From positions 744,001-808,000 of the forward strand of contig NZ_BMRT01000002.1 in the NCBI RefSeq assembly GCF_014648775.1: a DNA stretch of 64,000 nt, read 5' to 3'. Below, piece by piece: positions 27,548 to 36,574 of the stretch (its first letter is position 1; every line of letters begins with the position of its first letter). The stretch comes from Streptomyces abikoensis (lineage in GTDB: Bacteria; Actinomycetota; Actinomycetes; Streptomycetales; Streptomycetaceae). Below the pieces are notes generated by a model. The model ran no database searches. It saw nothing but the letters and a program-made list of their open reading frames with translations, and had not been told where the DNA came from. Made by a program: the position numbers and the translations under genes.

Positions 27548-27764
27548 GGTGCCCCCTCCTCCGTAGCCCCCGGTGACGGCCCCGGCTCCGTAGCCCCCTG
27601 TGACGGGCTCGGGAACACAGTGCCCGCACCACCTTGCCACGGAAACGTGTACGAGCGGCATGGGGCGCGCTCCCGGCCACGGCCCGCCGGCGAAGCACCG
27701 GCGGGGCACCGGCGGACCGCCGGCCGCCCCGCCCGAAGCCACCGGCCAGCGGCCTGATCAGCCG

Positions 27765-28766
27765 TCACATGCCGCTGGCGGTTCCACTGACGGTTGCCTC
27801 CCCCGTCCCGCGCCCCAGCCCCCACAGCCCCGCCTCCGCGGCGGCCGCCGCGGCCGCGCCCACCACGCCCGCGTCGGCACCGAGCCGGGCCGGGAGGACC
27901 TCGACGCCGGAGGCGAAGGACAACGCCGCGTAGTCGCGCAGGTGTTCACGGAGCGGCCCGAAAAGGACGTCGCCGGCTTCCGCGACACCGCCGCCTATGA
28001 CCGCCACCTCGATCTCCACGAGCGTCGCGGTGGCGGCGATGCCCGCCGCGAGGGCGCGCGCCGCCCGGGCGAAGGAGGCGAGCGCGACCGGGTCGCCCGC
28101 GTGGGCGGCCGCCGCGACGCCTGCCGCGCTCCGATCGCCGTCGGGCCCCGGCCGCCAGCCCGACTCAAGGGCGCGCCGGGCGATATGGGGCCCGCTGGCG
28201 ATGCGCTCCACGCACCCCCGGGATCCGCAGGCGCAAGGATCCCCGTCCAGATCGACGCTGATGTGACCGATGTGCCCGGCATTACCGGTGGGCCCCGACC
28301 GCAGCCGGCCACCCAGGACCAGCCCCCCGCCGACCCCCGTGGAGACCACCATGCAGAGCGCGTCGGCCCGTCCCCGGGCGGCGCCCTGCCAGTGCTCGGC
28401 GGCGGTCATCGCGACCCCGTCGCCCACGAGCGTCACCGGCAGCCCGCCCACCCGCCGAGTGACCTCGGCCACCAGCGGAAACCCGCGCCACCCGGGCACG
28501 TTGACGGGACTGACGGTTCCGGCGGAGGCGTCGACCGGGCCCGCGCTGCCGATGCCCACGGCCCGGACCAGCGGCCACTCGGCGGAGCGGGCCAGCTCGT
28601 CGAGGACGGCGGCCACGGCGGCCATGACCGTCGCGCCGTCCTCCCGGGCCGGGGTGGGCCGGCGGGCGCGGACGCGCGGCCGTCCCGCTCCGTCCACCAG
28701 CGCTCCGGCGATCTTGGTGCCGCCGATGTCGAGAGCGGCGACGAGGTCGCCGGAGTCGGTGTGCAC
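27765..28766 (-). CDS. ROK-family sugar kinase
   Basis: I choose GTG at 28766 (VHTDSGDLVAALDIGGTK), preceded by AGGAGAG, giving 333 residues. Motifs are those of an active ROK kinase: the phosphate loop DIGGTKIAGAL, the second ATP motif STGVGGGLV, the sugar/catalytic region GNAGHIGHISVDLDG, and the zinc cluster CACGSRGCVE. It would phosphorylate glucose, N-acetyl sugars or a related hexose. The adjacent divergent LacI gene and the operator between them suggest joint control. The transcribed leader is oddly repetitive (repeats of CCACGGGAAGT-like units near 28785-28830). Confidence 0.85.
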   Translation of the reverse strand: MHTDSGDLVAALDIGGTKIAGALVDGAGRPRVRARRPTPAREDGATVMAAVAAVLDELARSAEWPLVRAVGIGSAGPVDASAGTVSPVNVPGWRGFPLVAEVTRRVGGLPVTLVGDGVAMTAAEHWQGAARGRADALCMVVSTGVGGGLVLGGRLRSGPTGNAGHIGHISVDLDGDPCACGSRGCVERIASGPHIARRALESGWRPGPDGDRSAAGVAAAAHAGDPVALASFARAARALAAGIAATATLVEIEVAVIGGGVAEAGDVLFGPLREHLRDYAALSFASGVEVLPARLGADAGVVGAAAAAAAEAGLWGLGRGTGEATVSGTASGM

Positions 28767-28924
28767 GGTGCCGGTCTCTCTCCTGTTCCAGGGGAAGTTC
28801 CACGGGAAGTCCCACGGGAGGGTCCACCGCAAGGCTGCCGCAATCGCGACCGGGCCGCCGCGACCGCCACAAGCTCACCGCAAGGCCGCCGCAGGGTTTT
28901 CGGGACGTCAGTCTCTCCGGGCTT

Positions 28925-28936
28925 GACAACGTTGTC
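28925..28936. promoter_or_regulatory. LacI-type operator overlapping a TTGACA promoter
   Basis: GACAACGTTGTC is a perfect 12-bp palindrome with the central CG typical of LacI/GalR operators. It overlaps TTGACA (28923-28928); TATGCT at 28944 could be the -10, though the 15-bp spacing is short. It lies between the ROK kinase and the LacI gene, so the LacI protein probably represses itself and perhaps the kinase. Confidence 0.65.
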
Positions 28937-28966
28937 CAGGCCCTATGCTCGACGTCACTCCGCCCA

Positions 28967-29045
28967 TCGGAACCCGCACTCGGAACTCCGCGCATCGGAA
29001 CTCCGCCCATCGGAACCGTACTCGGAACCCCGCACCCGGAACTCC
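28967..29045. repeat. Short degenerate direct repeats in the LacI leader
   Basis: CATCGGAAC occurs three times and CGGAACTCCG-like units recur about every 11-14 bp across this stretch, between the operator and the LacI start. They are not palindromic enough to look like operators. They may reflect slippage in a noncoding leader. Confidence 0.5.
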
Positions 29046-29098
29046 GTGCAGCGGACGCACGCCTCAGCCGCCCCTCCCCGCGCAAAGGACCAGCGATT

Positions 29099-30139
29099 GT
29101 GAACGACGCCGCCACCGGCCGGCTCCCCCGCTACGGCAACCGGCCCACCATGAAGGACGTCGCGGCCCGCGCCGGGGTGGGCCTCAAGACCGTCTCCCGC
29201 GTGGTGAACGGCGAGCCCGGCGTCACCCAGGACACCGAGCGGCGCGTCCAGGAGGCGATCACCGCCCTCGGCTTCCGGCGCAACGACAGCGCCCGCGTCC
29301 TGCGCAAGGGCCGCACCTCGTCGGTGGGCCTCGTCCTCGAGGACCTCGCCGACCCCTTCTACGCGCCGCTGAACCGCGCCGTCGAGGAGGTCGCCCGCGC
29401 CCACGGCGCCCTGCTCATCAACGGCTCCAGCGCCGAGGACCCCGAGCGGGAGCGGGAGCTCGCCCTGGCGTTCTGCGCCCGCCGCGTCGACGGACTGATC
29501 GTCATCCCGGCGGGCCACGACCACCGCTACCTCGAACCCGAGATCGCCGCCGGCGTCGCCACCGTCTTCGTCGACCGCCCGGCCGGGGGGATAGCCGCCG
29601 ACGCGGTGCTCTCCGACAGCCACGGCGGCGCCCGGGCCGGCGTCGCCCACCTGATCGCCCACGGCCACCGCCGCATCGGTTTCATCGGCGACCGGCCGCG
29701 CATCCACACCGCCGGGGAGCGGCTGCGGGGTTACCGCACCGCGATGGCGGACGCCGGGCTGCCGGTCTCCGACGCCTGGGTCTCGCTCGGCCCGACCACC
29801 CCGGAGCGCGTACGGGCCGAAGCGGAACGCATGTTGACGGGCGAACATCCGGTGACAGCGTTCTTCACAGGAAACAACCGGGTGACGGTCACGATCCTGC
29901 GTGTCATCGCGCGGCTGCCCCACCCTGTGGCGCTCGTGGGCTTCGACGACCTCGAACTGGCCGACCTGCTCTCCCCCGGCGTCACGGTCGTCGCGCAGGA
30001 CGCGGCCCGCCTCGGCCGCAATGCGGCGGAGCTGCTGTTCCACCGGCTGGACGGCGCGGAGGAGGCGCCCCGCCGCGTCGAGCTGCCGACCCGTCTGATC
30101 GTCCGGGGCTCGGGCGAACTCCCCCCGGCGGAACGCTGA
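29099..30139 (+). CDS. LacI-family transcriptional regulator
   Basis: GTG at 29099 gives 346 residues. Residues about 16-70 form the LacI helix-turn-helix and hinge (TMKDVAARAGVGLKTVSRVVN, GFRRNDSARVLRKGRT). The rest is a periplasmic-binding-protein fold with SVGLVLEDLADPFYA, GHRRIGFIGDRP and VALVGFDDLELADLLSPGVT. These proteins leave the operator when a sugar binds. The divergent ROK kinase gene and the palindrome at 28925-28936 are the likely targets. Confidence 0.9.
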   Translation: MNDAATGRLPRYGNRPTMKDVAARAGVGLKTVSRVVNGEPGVTQDTERRVQEAITALGFRRNDSARVLRKGRTSSVGLVLEDLADPFYAPLNRAVEEVARAHGALLINGSSAEDPERERELALAFCARRVDGLIVIPAGHDHRYLEPEIAAGVATVFVDRPAGGIAADAVLSDSHGGARAGVAHLIAHGHRRIGFIGDRPRIHTAGERLRGYRTAMADAGLPVSDAWVSLGPTTPERVRAEAERMLTGEHPVTAFFTGNNRVTVTILRVIARLPHPVALVGFDDLELADLLSPGVTVVAQDAARLGRNAAELLFHRLDGAEEAPRRVELPTRLIVRGSGELPPAER

Positions 30140-30221
30140 GCGACGGCTGGACAACCGCGCGCCGCAGGTGGCCGGTCGCGCAATTCCCGCGCCCTGACAG
30201 GGGGGCACCACACCCGCCCGA

Positions 30222-31508
30222 TCAGACCCCCCGCACCGCCGGCCGCCCCGCCAACCGCTCCAGCCCGCCCCGGTCCAACCCGGTGAGGCCGGTCACCTCC
30301 GCCGTGTCGACGGCCCCGCAGTCCAGCCCGCGCAGCAGGTGGCCGCTGAGCGCCCGGGCGGTGGCGGGCTCGTCGAGCACGTCGCCACCGGCCCGCCGCG
30401 TGTACGCCACGAGGCGGGCGGCCGCCCGTTCGAGCCCCTCGCGGTAGTAGGCGTACACGGCGGCGTAACGGGTCGGCAGGTGTCCCGGGTGCATGTCCCA
30501 GCCCTGGTAGTAGGCGCGGGCCAGCGACCGGCGGACGAGCCCGTGGTGCAGCCGCCACGCCTCGTGGACGCGCGCGGTCGTGCCGACGGGCAGCACGTTC
30601 GTCGAGCCGTCCGAGAGGCGGACGCCCGTGCCGGCGGCCGCGACCTGCATGACGGCCTTGGCGTGGTCGGCCACCGGATGGTCCGGTGCCTGGTGGGCGG
30701 CGCCGACGCCGCAGGCGGCGCTGTAGTCGAAGGTGCCGTAGTGCAGCGCCGTGACGCGTCCGGCACCGGCGTCGATCAGCCGGGCGACGGTGGCCCGGCC
30801 GTCGGCCCCGAGGATCGCCTGGGTGGTCTCGATCTGTATCTCGAAGCGGATCCGGCCCTCCGCCAGCCCGTGCGCCGTCTCGAACTCCCCTGCCAGCCGC
30901 GCCATGGCGACGACCTGTTCGGGATAGGTGACCTTGGGGAGGGTGAGCATCAGCCCGTCGGGGAGTCCGCCGGCCTCCATCAGCCCGGTGAGGAAGACGT
31001 CGAGGGTGCGGATGCCCCGGTCGCGGACGGCCGCCTCCATGCACTTGACCCGCACGCCCATGTAAGGGGCAGCCATACCGTCGGCGTACGCCTGTGACAC
31101 CAGCCGGGCGGCGCGGGCGGCGGCCGCGTCCTCCTCGGCGTCCGGGCGCGGCCCGTACCCGTCCTCGAAGTCGATCCGCAGGTCCTCGACGGGCTCGCGC
31201 TCCAGCTTGGCCCGCACCCGCTCGTACACGGGCCCGGCGAGTTCGCCGGGCAGCCCGAGGACGGCGGCGAACGCCTCCGCGTCGGGGGCGTGCTCGTCGA
31301 GGGCGGCGAGCGCCCGGTCGCCCCACTCGCGTACGGTGCCGGCGGTGAAGGCGTCGGCCGGGACGTAGACGGTGTGCACGGGCTGGCGGGCGCCGGCGTC
31401 GCCCGGATAGCGCCGGGCGAGCTCGGCGTCGACCGCCGCGAGGGAGCTGCCGACGCTCTCCCGCACCGCGCTGCTGAAGGTCGTCGCTATAGCCGCCTGC
31501 TGCCCCAT
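30222..31508 (-). CDS. HpcH/HpaI aldolase / citrate lyase-like protein (DUF6986 type)
   Basis: ATG at 31508, with GGGAGGG 5 nt upstream, gives 428 residues. The TIM-barrel features of the CitE/HpcH superfamily are visible: DLRIDFEDGYGPRPDAEED (metal-binding region), FEIQIETTQAILG (metal Glu) and GRVTALHYGTFDYSAACG. Longer than HpcH and lacking an obvious CoA-binding sequence, it fits a separate actinobacterial family (DUF6986) whose reaction is not established. Relatives are often placed near glyoxylate or purine-degradation genes, but none of those is in this window. A 15-bp quasi-palindrome lies 26 bp before the start. Confidence 0.75.
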   Translation of the reverse strand: MGQQAAIATTFSSAVRESVGSSLAAVDAELARRYPGDAGARQPVHTVYVPADAFTAGTVREWGDRALAALDEHAPDAEAFAAVLGLPGELAGPVYERVRAKLEREPVEDLRIDFEDGYGPRPDAEEDAAAARAARLVSQAYADGMAAPYMGVRVKCMEAAVRDRGIRTLDVFLTGLMEAGGLPDGLMLTLPKVTYPEQVVAMARLAGEFETAHGLAEGRIRFEIQIETTQAILGADGRATVARLIDAGAGRVTALHYGTFDYSAACGVGAAHQAPDHPVADHAKAVMQVAAAGTGVRLSDGSTNVLPVGTTARVHEAWRLHHGLVRRSLARAYYQGWDMHPGHLPTRYAAVYAYYREGLERAAARLVAYTRRAGGDVLDEPATARALSGHLLRGLDCGAVDTAEVTGLTGLDRGGLERLAGRPAVRGV

Positions 31509-31533
31509 GAATGCCCTCCCACCCCTCCGCGAC

Positions 31534-31548
31534 TTCCACTTCGCGGAA
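31534..31548. promoter_or_regulatory. 15-bp quasi-palindrome, candidate operator
   Basis: TTCCACTTCGCGGAA follows the symmetric pattern TTCCnCnnnGnGGAA and sits 26 bp upstream of the DUF6986 start, where a repressor would block initiation. IclR-type regulators of allantoin/glyoxylate metabolism in Streptomyces use palindromes of this general size. The identity of the binder is a guess. Confidence 0.45.
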
Positions 31549-31627
31549 TCGACCATCCACACCGACCATTCGTGCCGCGAAGTTAGTCAGCGGAGCGCCG
31601 AGGGGTCAACACCCCCTCCGCGGCGGC

Positions 31628-31840
31628 TCAGAAGTAGTCCCGGACCACGTGCTCGGCCGCCCGGTTCTCCGCCGTGGGCGGGTCCAGTTCGCTCAGCGAC
31701 AGCAGGTCGGTGTCGTCGCGCAGATACTTCTCCCATTCCTCGGCCATCTTCTCCTGCTGCTCGCGCGGCAGTTGTTCGACGTCGTCTCGGCTCGCGGGGC
31801 TCAGAGCATGGAGGAACCGCGTCACGGTGTCAGTCTGCAT
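31628..31840 (-). CDS. Small acidic hypothetical protein
   Basis: ATG at 31840, with GGAAGAG upstream, gives a 70-residue protein (MQTDTVTRFLHALSPASRDD). It is acidic, predicted mostly helical (EQLPREQQEKMAEEWEKYLRD) and lacks cysteines, a signal peptide and a membrane segment. Start, ribosome-binding site and codon bias support a real gene, but I do not recognise the family. It lies upstream of the DUF6986 gene on the same strand, with about 120 bp between them. Confidence 0.6.
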   Translation of the reverse strand: MQTDTVTRFLHALSPASRDDVEQLPREQQEKMAEEWEKYLRDDTDLLSLSELDPPTAENRAAEHVVRDYF

Positions 31841-32079
31841 GCCGTATCTCTTCCAACGCCCGGACGCGACGGACACCCCGGCCCCCGCCCACATCACCCG
31901 GACGGCGGCGGCCGGCGACGGCTCCCCTTCGGCGGCGTCGTCCGAGAGCGAGCCGGGCCGGCCGAGAGCGGACTGGACCGTTCGGGTGGTCTTTCGACTG
32001 AACGGGGGATCCCGGGGGGATCGGCTCAGCAGAGGCCGCGCGCTGCGCGCCCGCACGGATCGGAACGGAGAGCCCGATC

Positions 32080-33330
32080 ATGCCCCCTCGCGATGAGCCG
32101 CACTTCCCCGACTTCTCCGCCTTCATCGACGGCGTGCGCGCCATGGACCACGCGCGATTCAGCGCCGCCCGCCCCGCCACGCCCGTGGCGGCGGAGGATT
32201 TCGACGGGATGAAGGCGCACGTCCAGTCCCTCTACGCCGGCATCGAGGCCGTCCCCCACAGCTTCGTGGACGACAACGGCCAGATCTTCGACTGCGTCCC
32301 CGTCGGTAGCCAGCCGGCCCTGCGCGGTGTCGCCGAGGCCCCGGCCGCTCCGGTCGACGCCCCGGCCGCCCCCGGCCCCGCCGTCGCCCCGCAGAGCCTG
32401 CCGCTGCTCCAGCAGCTGCGGTCGGACCGCATCGACAGGTTCGGGCACGCGATGGCGTGTCCGCCCGGCACGATCGCGCTGCGCAGGATCACCCTGGACG
32501 AGCTGGCCCGCAGGGGCACCCTCCGGGACTTCTTCCGGAAGAGCCCCCTGGGCACCGGCCGCCACCCCCGGCTCAGCCCGCCCGCCGTACAGGCGGGGCT
32601 CCACAAGTACGCCCACGCCTATCAGGTGGCCGGCAATCTCGGTGGCCACAGCTTCATCAATGTCTGGGACCCCGCCGTCGGCTCGCAGGTCTTCTCGCTC
32701 TCCCAGCAGTGGTACGCGGCGGGCTCGCCGGTGCAGACGGTGGAGTGCGGCTGGCAGGTCTACCCGGGGAAGTACGGCACCACCCAGCCGTGCCTCTTCA
32801 TCTACTGGACCGCCGACGGCTATCAGCGCACCGGCTGCTACAACCACGACTGCTCCGCCTTCGTCCAGACGAACCCCAACTGGGCCTTCGGCGGCACGCT
32901 GGGCCCGGTGAGCGTGCTGGGCGGCGCGCAGTACGAGCTGGAGGTCACCTGGTACTTCAACGGCGGCAACTGGTGGCTCTACCTCGGGGGCACCACCGTC
33001 GGCAACGCCGTGGGCTACTACCCCGGCTCGCTGTTCGGCAGCGGCCCGCTCGCCTCCGGCGCGGCGTCGGACGTCGACTACGGCGGCGAGGTCGTGGACA
33101 ACACGGCCTGGCCCCCGATGGGCAGCGGCCTGTTCGCCTCGGCGGGCTGGCAGTTCGCCGCCTACCACCGCGACGTCGTCTACTACCCCACGGCGGGCGG
33201 CGCGGTGCAGGCATCCCTGACGGCGTCCCAGCCCTCCGCGAACTGCTTCACCTGCGACGTCCAGCACGCCGCTCCCCCGTGGAACGAGTACTTCTTCCAC
33301 GGCGGCCCGGGCGGCACGGCCTGCACCTGA
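32080..33330 (+). CDS. Neprosin-like glutamic peptidase
   Basis: ATG at 32080 gives 416 residues. From about residue 170 onward the sequence follows the neprosin (DUF239) domain first described in pitcher plants: [33 protein letters not shown] with the first catalytic Glu (E222), [20 protein letters not shown], and [11 protein letters not shown] with the second Glu (E337). Both glutamates are therefore present. The N-terminal 110 residues could be a propeptide ([20 protein letters not shown] is typical of the family). No signal peptide is visible at this or a nearby start, which is odd for a family that is normally secreted. Confidence 0.85.
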   Translation: MPPRDEPHFPDFSAFIDGVRAMDHARFSAARPATPVAAEDFDGMKAHVQSLYAGIEAVPHSFVDDNGQIFDCVPVGSQPALRGVAEAPAAPVDAPAAPGPAVAPQSLPLLQQLRSDRIDRFGHAMACPPGTIALRRITLDELARRGTLRDFFRKSPLGTGRHPRLSPPAVQAGLHKYAHAYQVAGNLGGHSFINVWDPAVGSQVFSLSQQWYAAGSPVQTVECGWQVYPGKYGTTQPCLFIYWTADGYQRTGCYNHDCSAFVQTNPNWAFGGTLGPVSVLGGAQYELEVTWYFNGGNWWLYLGGTTVGNAVGYYPGSLFGSGPLASGAASDVDYGGEVVDNTAWPPMGSGLFASAGWQFAAYHRDVVYYPTAGGAVQASLTASQPSANCFTCDVQHAAPPWNEYFFHGGPGGTACT

Positions 33331-33353
33331 CGGCGGTGCCGCGAAAACGCCGC

Positions 33354-33392
33354 AGGGCCCTCGCCCCGGCGCGCGGCCGGGGCGAGGGCCCT
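33354..33392. terminator. 17-bp perfect hairpin between neprosin and etfA
   Basis: AGGGCCCTCGCCCCGGC at 33354-33370 pairs perfectly with 33376-33392, with a 5-nt loop. It lies between convergent genes (the neprosin gene ends at 33330 and etfA at 33410), so it probably terminates both. Confidence 0.85.
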
Positions 33393-33409
33393 GTCAGGAG
33401 CAGGCGGGA

Positions 33410-34372
33410 TCAGCCCTTGCGGGACTTGATCTCCTCGGTCAGCTGCGGGACGACCTCGAAGAGGTCGCCCACGACGCCGTAGTCGACGAGCTCGAAGATC
33501 GGGGCCTCGGCGTCCTTGTTGATGGCGACGATCGTCTTCGAGGTCTGCATGCCGGCGCGGTGCTGGATGGCACCGGAGATGCCCGCCGCGATGTAGAGCT
33601 GCGGCGAGACGGACTTGCCGGTCTGGCCGACCTGGTTGGTGTGCGGGTACCAGCCGGCGTCGACCGCGGCGCGGGAGGCGCCGACCGCCGCGCCGAGGGA
33701 GTCGGCGAGGGCCTCGACGATGGTGAAGTTCTCGGCGCCGTTGACGCCGCGGCCGCCGGAGACCACGATCGCGGCCTCGGTCAGCTCGGGGCGGCCGGTG
33801 GACTCGCGCGGGGTGCGGGAGACGACCTTGGTGCCGGTGGCCTGCTCGCCGAAGGAGACGGCCAGCTGCTCGACCGTACCGGCGGCCGGGGCGGCCTCCG
33901 GGGCGGCGGAGTTGGGCTTGACGGTGATGACCGGGGTGCCCTTGGTGACGCGGGACTTGGTGGAGTACGAGGCCGCGAAGACGGACTGCGTGGCCACCGG
34001 GCCCTCGGCGCCGGCCTCCAGGTCGACGGCGTCGGTGATGATGCCGGAGCCGATGCGGACGGCCAGGCGGGCAGCGATCTCCTTGCCCTCGGCGGAGGAC
34101 GGGACGAGCACGGCGGCCGGGGAGACGGCCCGGTACGCGGCCTCGAGCGCGTCCACCTTCGGTACGACGAGGTAGTCGGCGAACTCGGGGGCATCGGCGG
34201 TGAGGACCTTGACCGCGCCGTACTCGGCGAGCGTCGCGGCGGCGGTGTCCGCGCCGGCGCCCAGGTGCACGGCGACGGGCTCGCCGATGCGGCGGGCGAG
34301 GGTCAGCAGCTCGAGGGTGGGCTTGCGGACGGCGCCGTCCACGTGGTCGACGTAGACGAGAACTTCAGCCAT
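33410..34372 (-). CDS. etfA: Electron transfer flavoprotein alpha subunit
   Basis: ATG at 34372, after AGGAGAG, gives 320 residues. The C-terminal FAD-binding half carries the signature region: [63 protein letters not shown] and [20 protein letters not shown]. With EtfB it accepts electrons from acyl-CoA and other dehydrogenases and passes them to the quinone pool. It follows etfB by 45 nt in the same operon. Confidence 0.95.
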   Translation of the reverse strand: MAEVLVYVDHVDGAVRKPTLELLTLARRIGEPVAVHLGAGADTAAATLAEYGAVKVLTADAPEFADYLVVPKVDALEAAYRAVSPAAVLVPSSAEGKEIAARLAVRIGSGIITDAVDLEAGAEGPVATQSVFAASYSTKSRVTKGTPVITVKPNSAAPEAAPAAGTVEQLAVSFGEQATGTKVVSRTPRESTGRPELTEAAIVVSGGRGVNGAENFTIVEALADSLGAAVGASRAAVDAGWYPHTNQVGQTGKSVSPQLYIAAGISGAIQHRAGMQTSKTIVAINKDAEAPIFELVDYGVVGDLFEVVPQLTEEIKSRKG

Positions 34373-34417
34373 GGTGTTGCTCTCCTGCAAGTACGAAGGG
34401 AGGGTGGACGGCGGGGC

Positions 34418-35206
34418 TCAGACGAACTTCTGGCCCGCGAGGAACTCGGCGAGCTGCTTGCCGCCCTCGCCCTCGTCCTTGACGATCGTGCCGGCCGTGC
34501 GGGCCGGGCGCTCCGTGGCCTCGTCGACCTTGGTCCAGGCGCCCTCCAGGCCGACCTCGTCGGCCTCGAGGCCCAGGTCGGAGAGGTCCAGGGACTCCAC
34601 CGGCTTCTTCTTGGCGGCCATGATGCCCTTGAAGGACGGGTAGCGGGCCTCGCCGGACTGGTCCGTGACGGACACGACGGCCGGGAGGGACGCCTCCAGT
34701 CGCTCGCTCGCGGCGTCGCCGTCGCGGCGGCCGGTCACCTTGCCGCCCTCGACGGCCACCTCGGAGAGCAGGGTCACCTGCGGCACGCCCAGGCGCTCGG
34801 CGAGCATCGCCGGGACGACGCCCATGCCGCCGTCGGTGGAGGCCATGCCGGAGACCACCAGGTCGTAGCCGACGTGCTCCAGGGCCTTGGCCAGCACCAG
34901 CGAGGTGCCCAGCGCGTCGGTGCCGTGGAGGTCGTCGTCCTCGACGTGGACGGCCTTGTCCGCACCCATGGACAGCGCCTTGCGGAGGGCGTCCTTGGCG
35001 TCCTCCGGGCCGACGGTCAGGACGGTGATCTCCGCGTCGTCGTCGGCCGCTTCCTTGATCTGCAGCGCCTGCTCGACCGCGTACTCGTCGAGCTCCGAGA
35101 GCAGACCGTCCACGTCGTCGCGGTCGACGGTCAGGTCTTCGGCGAAGTGCCGGTCGCCGGTGGCGTCGGGCACGTACTTCACAGTGACAACGATCCTCAA
35201 GCTCAC
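34418..35206 (-). CDS. etfB: Electron transfer flavoprotein beta subunit
   Basis: GTG at 35206 gives 262 residues. The sequence has the EtfB features: KYVPDATG, NAD/AMP-binding-like LVVSGMASTDGGMGVVPAMLAERLG and SVTDQSGEARYPSFKGIMAAKKKP. EtfB binds AMP and forms the heterodimer with EtfA. The gene order etfB-etfA is the usual one in Actinobacteria. The gap to the upstream flavin reductase gene (about 190 bp) probably holds the etf promoter. Confidence 0.95.
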   Translation of the reverse strand: MSLRIVVTVKYVPDATGDRHFAEDLTVDRDDVDGLLSELDEYAVEQALQIKEAADDDAEITVLTVGPEDAKDALRKALSMGADKAVHVEDDDLHGTDALGTSLVLAKALEHVGYDLVVSGMASTDGGMGVVPAMLAERLGVPQVTLLSEVAVEGGKVTGRRDGDAASERLEASLPAVVSVTDQSGEARYPSFKGIMAAKKKPVESLDLSDLGLEADEVGLEGAWTKVDEATERPARTAGTIVKDEGEGGKQLAEFLAGQKFV

Positions 35207-35395
35207 GCCGGCTCTCCTACTGCATCGTCTCTATCAAAGCTGCCTTGGCAGGCAGCATAGGCGCCTGGTGGGGCGGACCCCGGTCGGTACGGCACCCGCC
35301 CTCGACCGGAATGTTACTCGTCAGTACATCGAGGCTGTTCACCGAACGCAAGGCCGGTCGACTGTGATCTGCCCAACGCGCGGAGAAGGGACTCC

Positions 35396-35902
35396 TCAGT
35401 CGCGCAGAGCGTTGAAACTTCCCTGGTGGTAGAGAAGGGGCCGGCCCGTACCCGTGGGGTCGCCGGCGACCGCCTCGGCGAGCACCAGACGGTGGTCCCC
35501 GGCGGGCACCCGGGCCACGACGCGGCAGACCATCCAGGCCAGGACGTCCTCCAGCAGCGGCACCCCGTGCGGGCCGGGCCGCCAGCCCGTGGCAGCGCCG
35601 AACCGTTCGGCGCCGCTGCGCGCGAAGGTGGCGGCCAGCTCCCGCTGGTGCTCGCCGAGTATGTGGACGCCGACGTGCTCGGCCTCCGCCAGCACCGGCC
35701 AGCTGGAGGAGCCCGTGCCCACGCCGAAGGAGACGAGCGGGGGCGTCGCCGCCACCGAGGTCAGGGAGGTGGCGGTGAAACCGACCGGGCGGGCGCCCTG
35801 GGCGGTGATCACCGCCACGCCGGCCGCGTGCCGGCGGAACACCGAGCGCAGCAGCTCGGGACCGGCCGGATCGGCGGCGTCGAGTCCGGGGGAGGCCGTC
35901 AT
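35396..35902 (-). CDS. Flavin reductase-like domain protein
   Basis: ATG at 35902, with AGAAGGG upstream, gives 168 residues. It belongs to the flavin reductase/HpaC FMN-binding split-barrel family: LRSVFRRHAAGVAVITAQGARPVGFTATSLTSVAATPPLVSFGV and the C-terminal LVLAEAVAGDP ... PLLYHQGSFNAL. Such proteins reduce FMN or FAD with NAD(P)H for a partner monooxygenase. No monooxygenase is adjacent. The thioredoxin gene upstream ends 60 bp before it on the same strand and may be cotranscribed. Confidence 0.85.
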   Translation of the reverse strand: MTASPGLDAADPAGPELLRSVFRRHAAGVAVITAQGARPVGFTATSLTSVAATPPLVSFGVGTGSSSWPVLAEAEHVGVHILGEHQRELAATFARSGAERFGAATGWRPGPHGVPLLEDVLAWMVCRVVARVPAGDHRLVLAEAVAGDPTGTGRPLLYHQGSFNALRD

Positions 35903-35961
35903 GGGGTTGCCCTTCTGCCGAGGTGGACGAAGTGGGGCGCGGCGAGGCGGTGCACGGCGCG

Positions 35962-36309
35962 TCAGACCGCCGCGCCCAGTGCCGCGATGACATCGGCCCG
36001 TCTCGGCTGCCCGGTGGCGCGCCGCACGACGCGCCCCGCGCCGTCCAGGACGAGCGTGGTGGGGGTGGCGGTGACGCCCAGCGCGCGGACGAGCTCCAGC
36101 CGCGCCTCCGCGTCGACCTCGACGTAGGCGACGCCGTCGACCATGGCCGCGACGTCCGCGAGGACGCGCCGGGTCGCGCGACACGGCTGACAGAAGGCAC
36201 TGGAGAACTGGACGAGCGTGGCCCGCTCCCCCAGCTCCGCCACTCCGATCCCGGCGGCGCTCAGCCGCTCCGGTACGCCTTCCCGCTCGTCCCCTACGGG
36301 CACGCTCAC
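35962..36309 (-). CDS. Thioredoxin-family protein
   Basis: This 115-residue protein has a thioredoxin fold with the active site CQPC (Cys40 and Cys43) in VQFSSAFCQPCRATRRVL, and the cis-proline region TATPTTLVLDGAGRVVRRATG. The active-site dipeptide Gln-Pro differs from the canonical Gly-Pro, which should shift its redox potential. It has no signal peptide, so it works in the cytoplasm as a disulfide reductase or redox partner. A perfect inverted repeat lies 16 bp upstream of the start. Confidence 0.85.
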   Translation of the reverse strand: MSVPVGDEREGVPERLSAAGIGVAELGERATLVQFSSAFCQPCRATRRVLADVAAMVDGVAYVEVDAEARLELVRALGVTATPTTLVLDGAGRVVRRATGQPRRADVIAALGAAV

Positions 36310-36324
36310 CCTCCCTCGTCCGTA

Positions 36325-36342
36325 ACCGGTTCCGTAACCGGT
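36325..36342. promoter_or_regulatory. Inverted repeat upstream of thioredoxin gene
   Basis: ACCGGTTCCGTAACCGGT is a 7-4-7 perfect inverted repeat, and the block CCGTAACCGGT also occurs twice as a direct repeat (36320-36330 and 36332-36342). It sits 16 bp upstream of the thioredoxin gene start, in the divergent region shared with the acyltransferase gene. It looks like a repressor operator. I cannot name the binder. Confidence 0.5.
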
Positions 36343-36574
36343 GTCGACCTCCGGTCGCTGCTTGCAGCATCATCGCCCACGCGGAAATTTCCCGACGTGA
36401 CGAGGATCTCGTGGGCCCCGGGGCCGCCCGGCTGGCTCCTGGGCGGGCATTCGGGCACGATCTGGCAGATAGTCGGCGACGGGCCACGTCCCTACGTTCG
36501 CGTAACTTAGGGGCTTCAGCACATCAGCGTTTCAGCCGGGAGCACCCTCCCCAGGCCGGAAGGATCTTCCCGAT

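Noticed and set aside
28967..29045. Short repeats as a CRISPR-like array
   Set aside because: Units are about 9-14 bp, irregular, degenerate and without spacers of constant length, and no cas gene is present.
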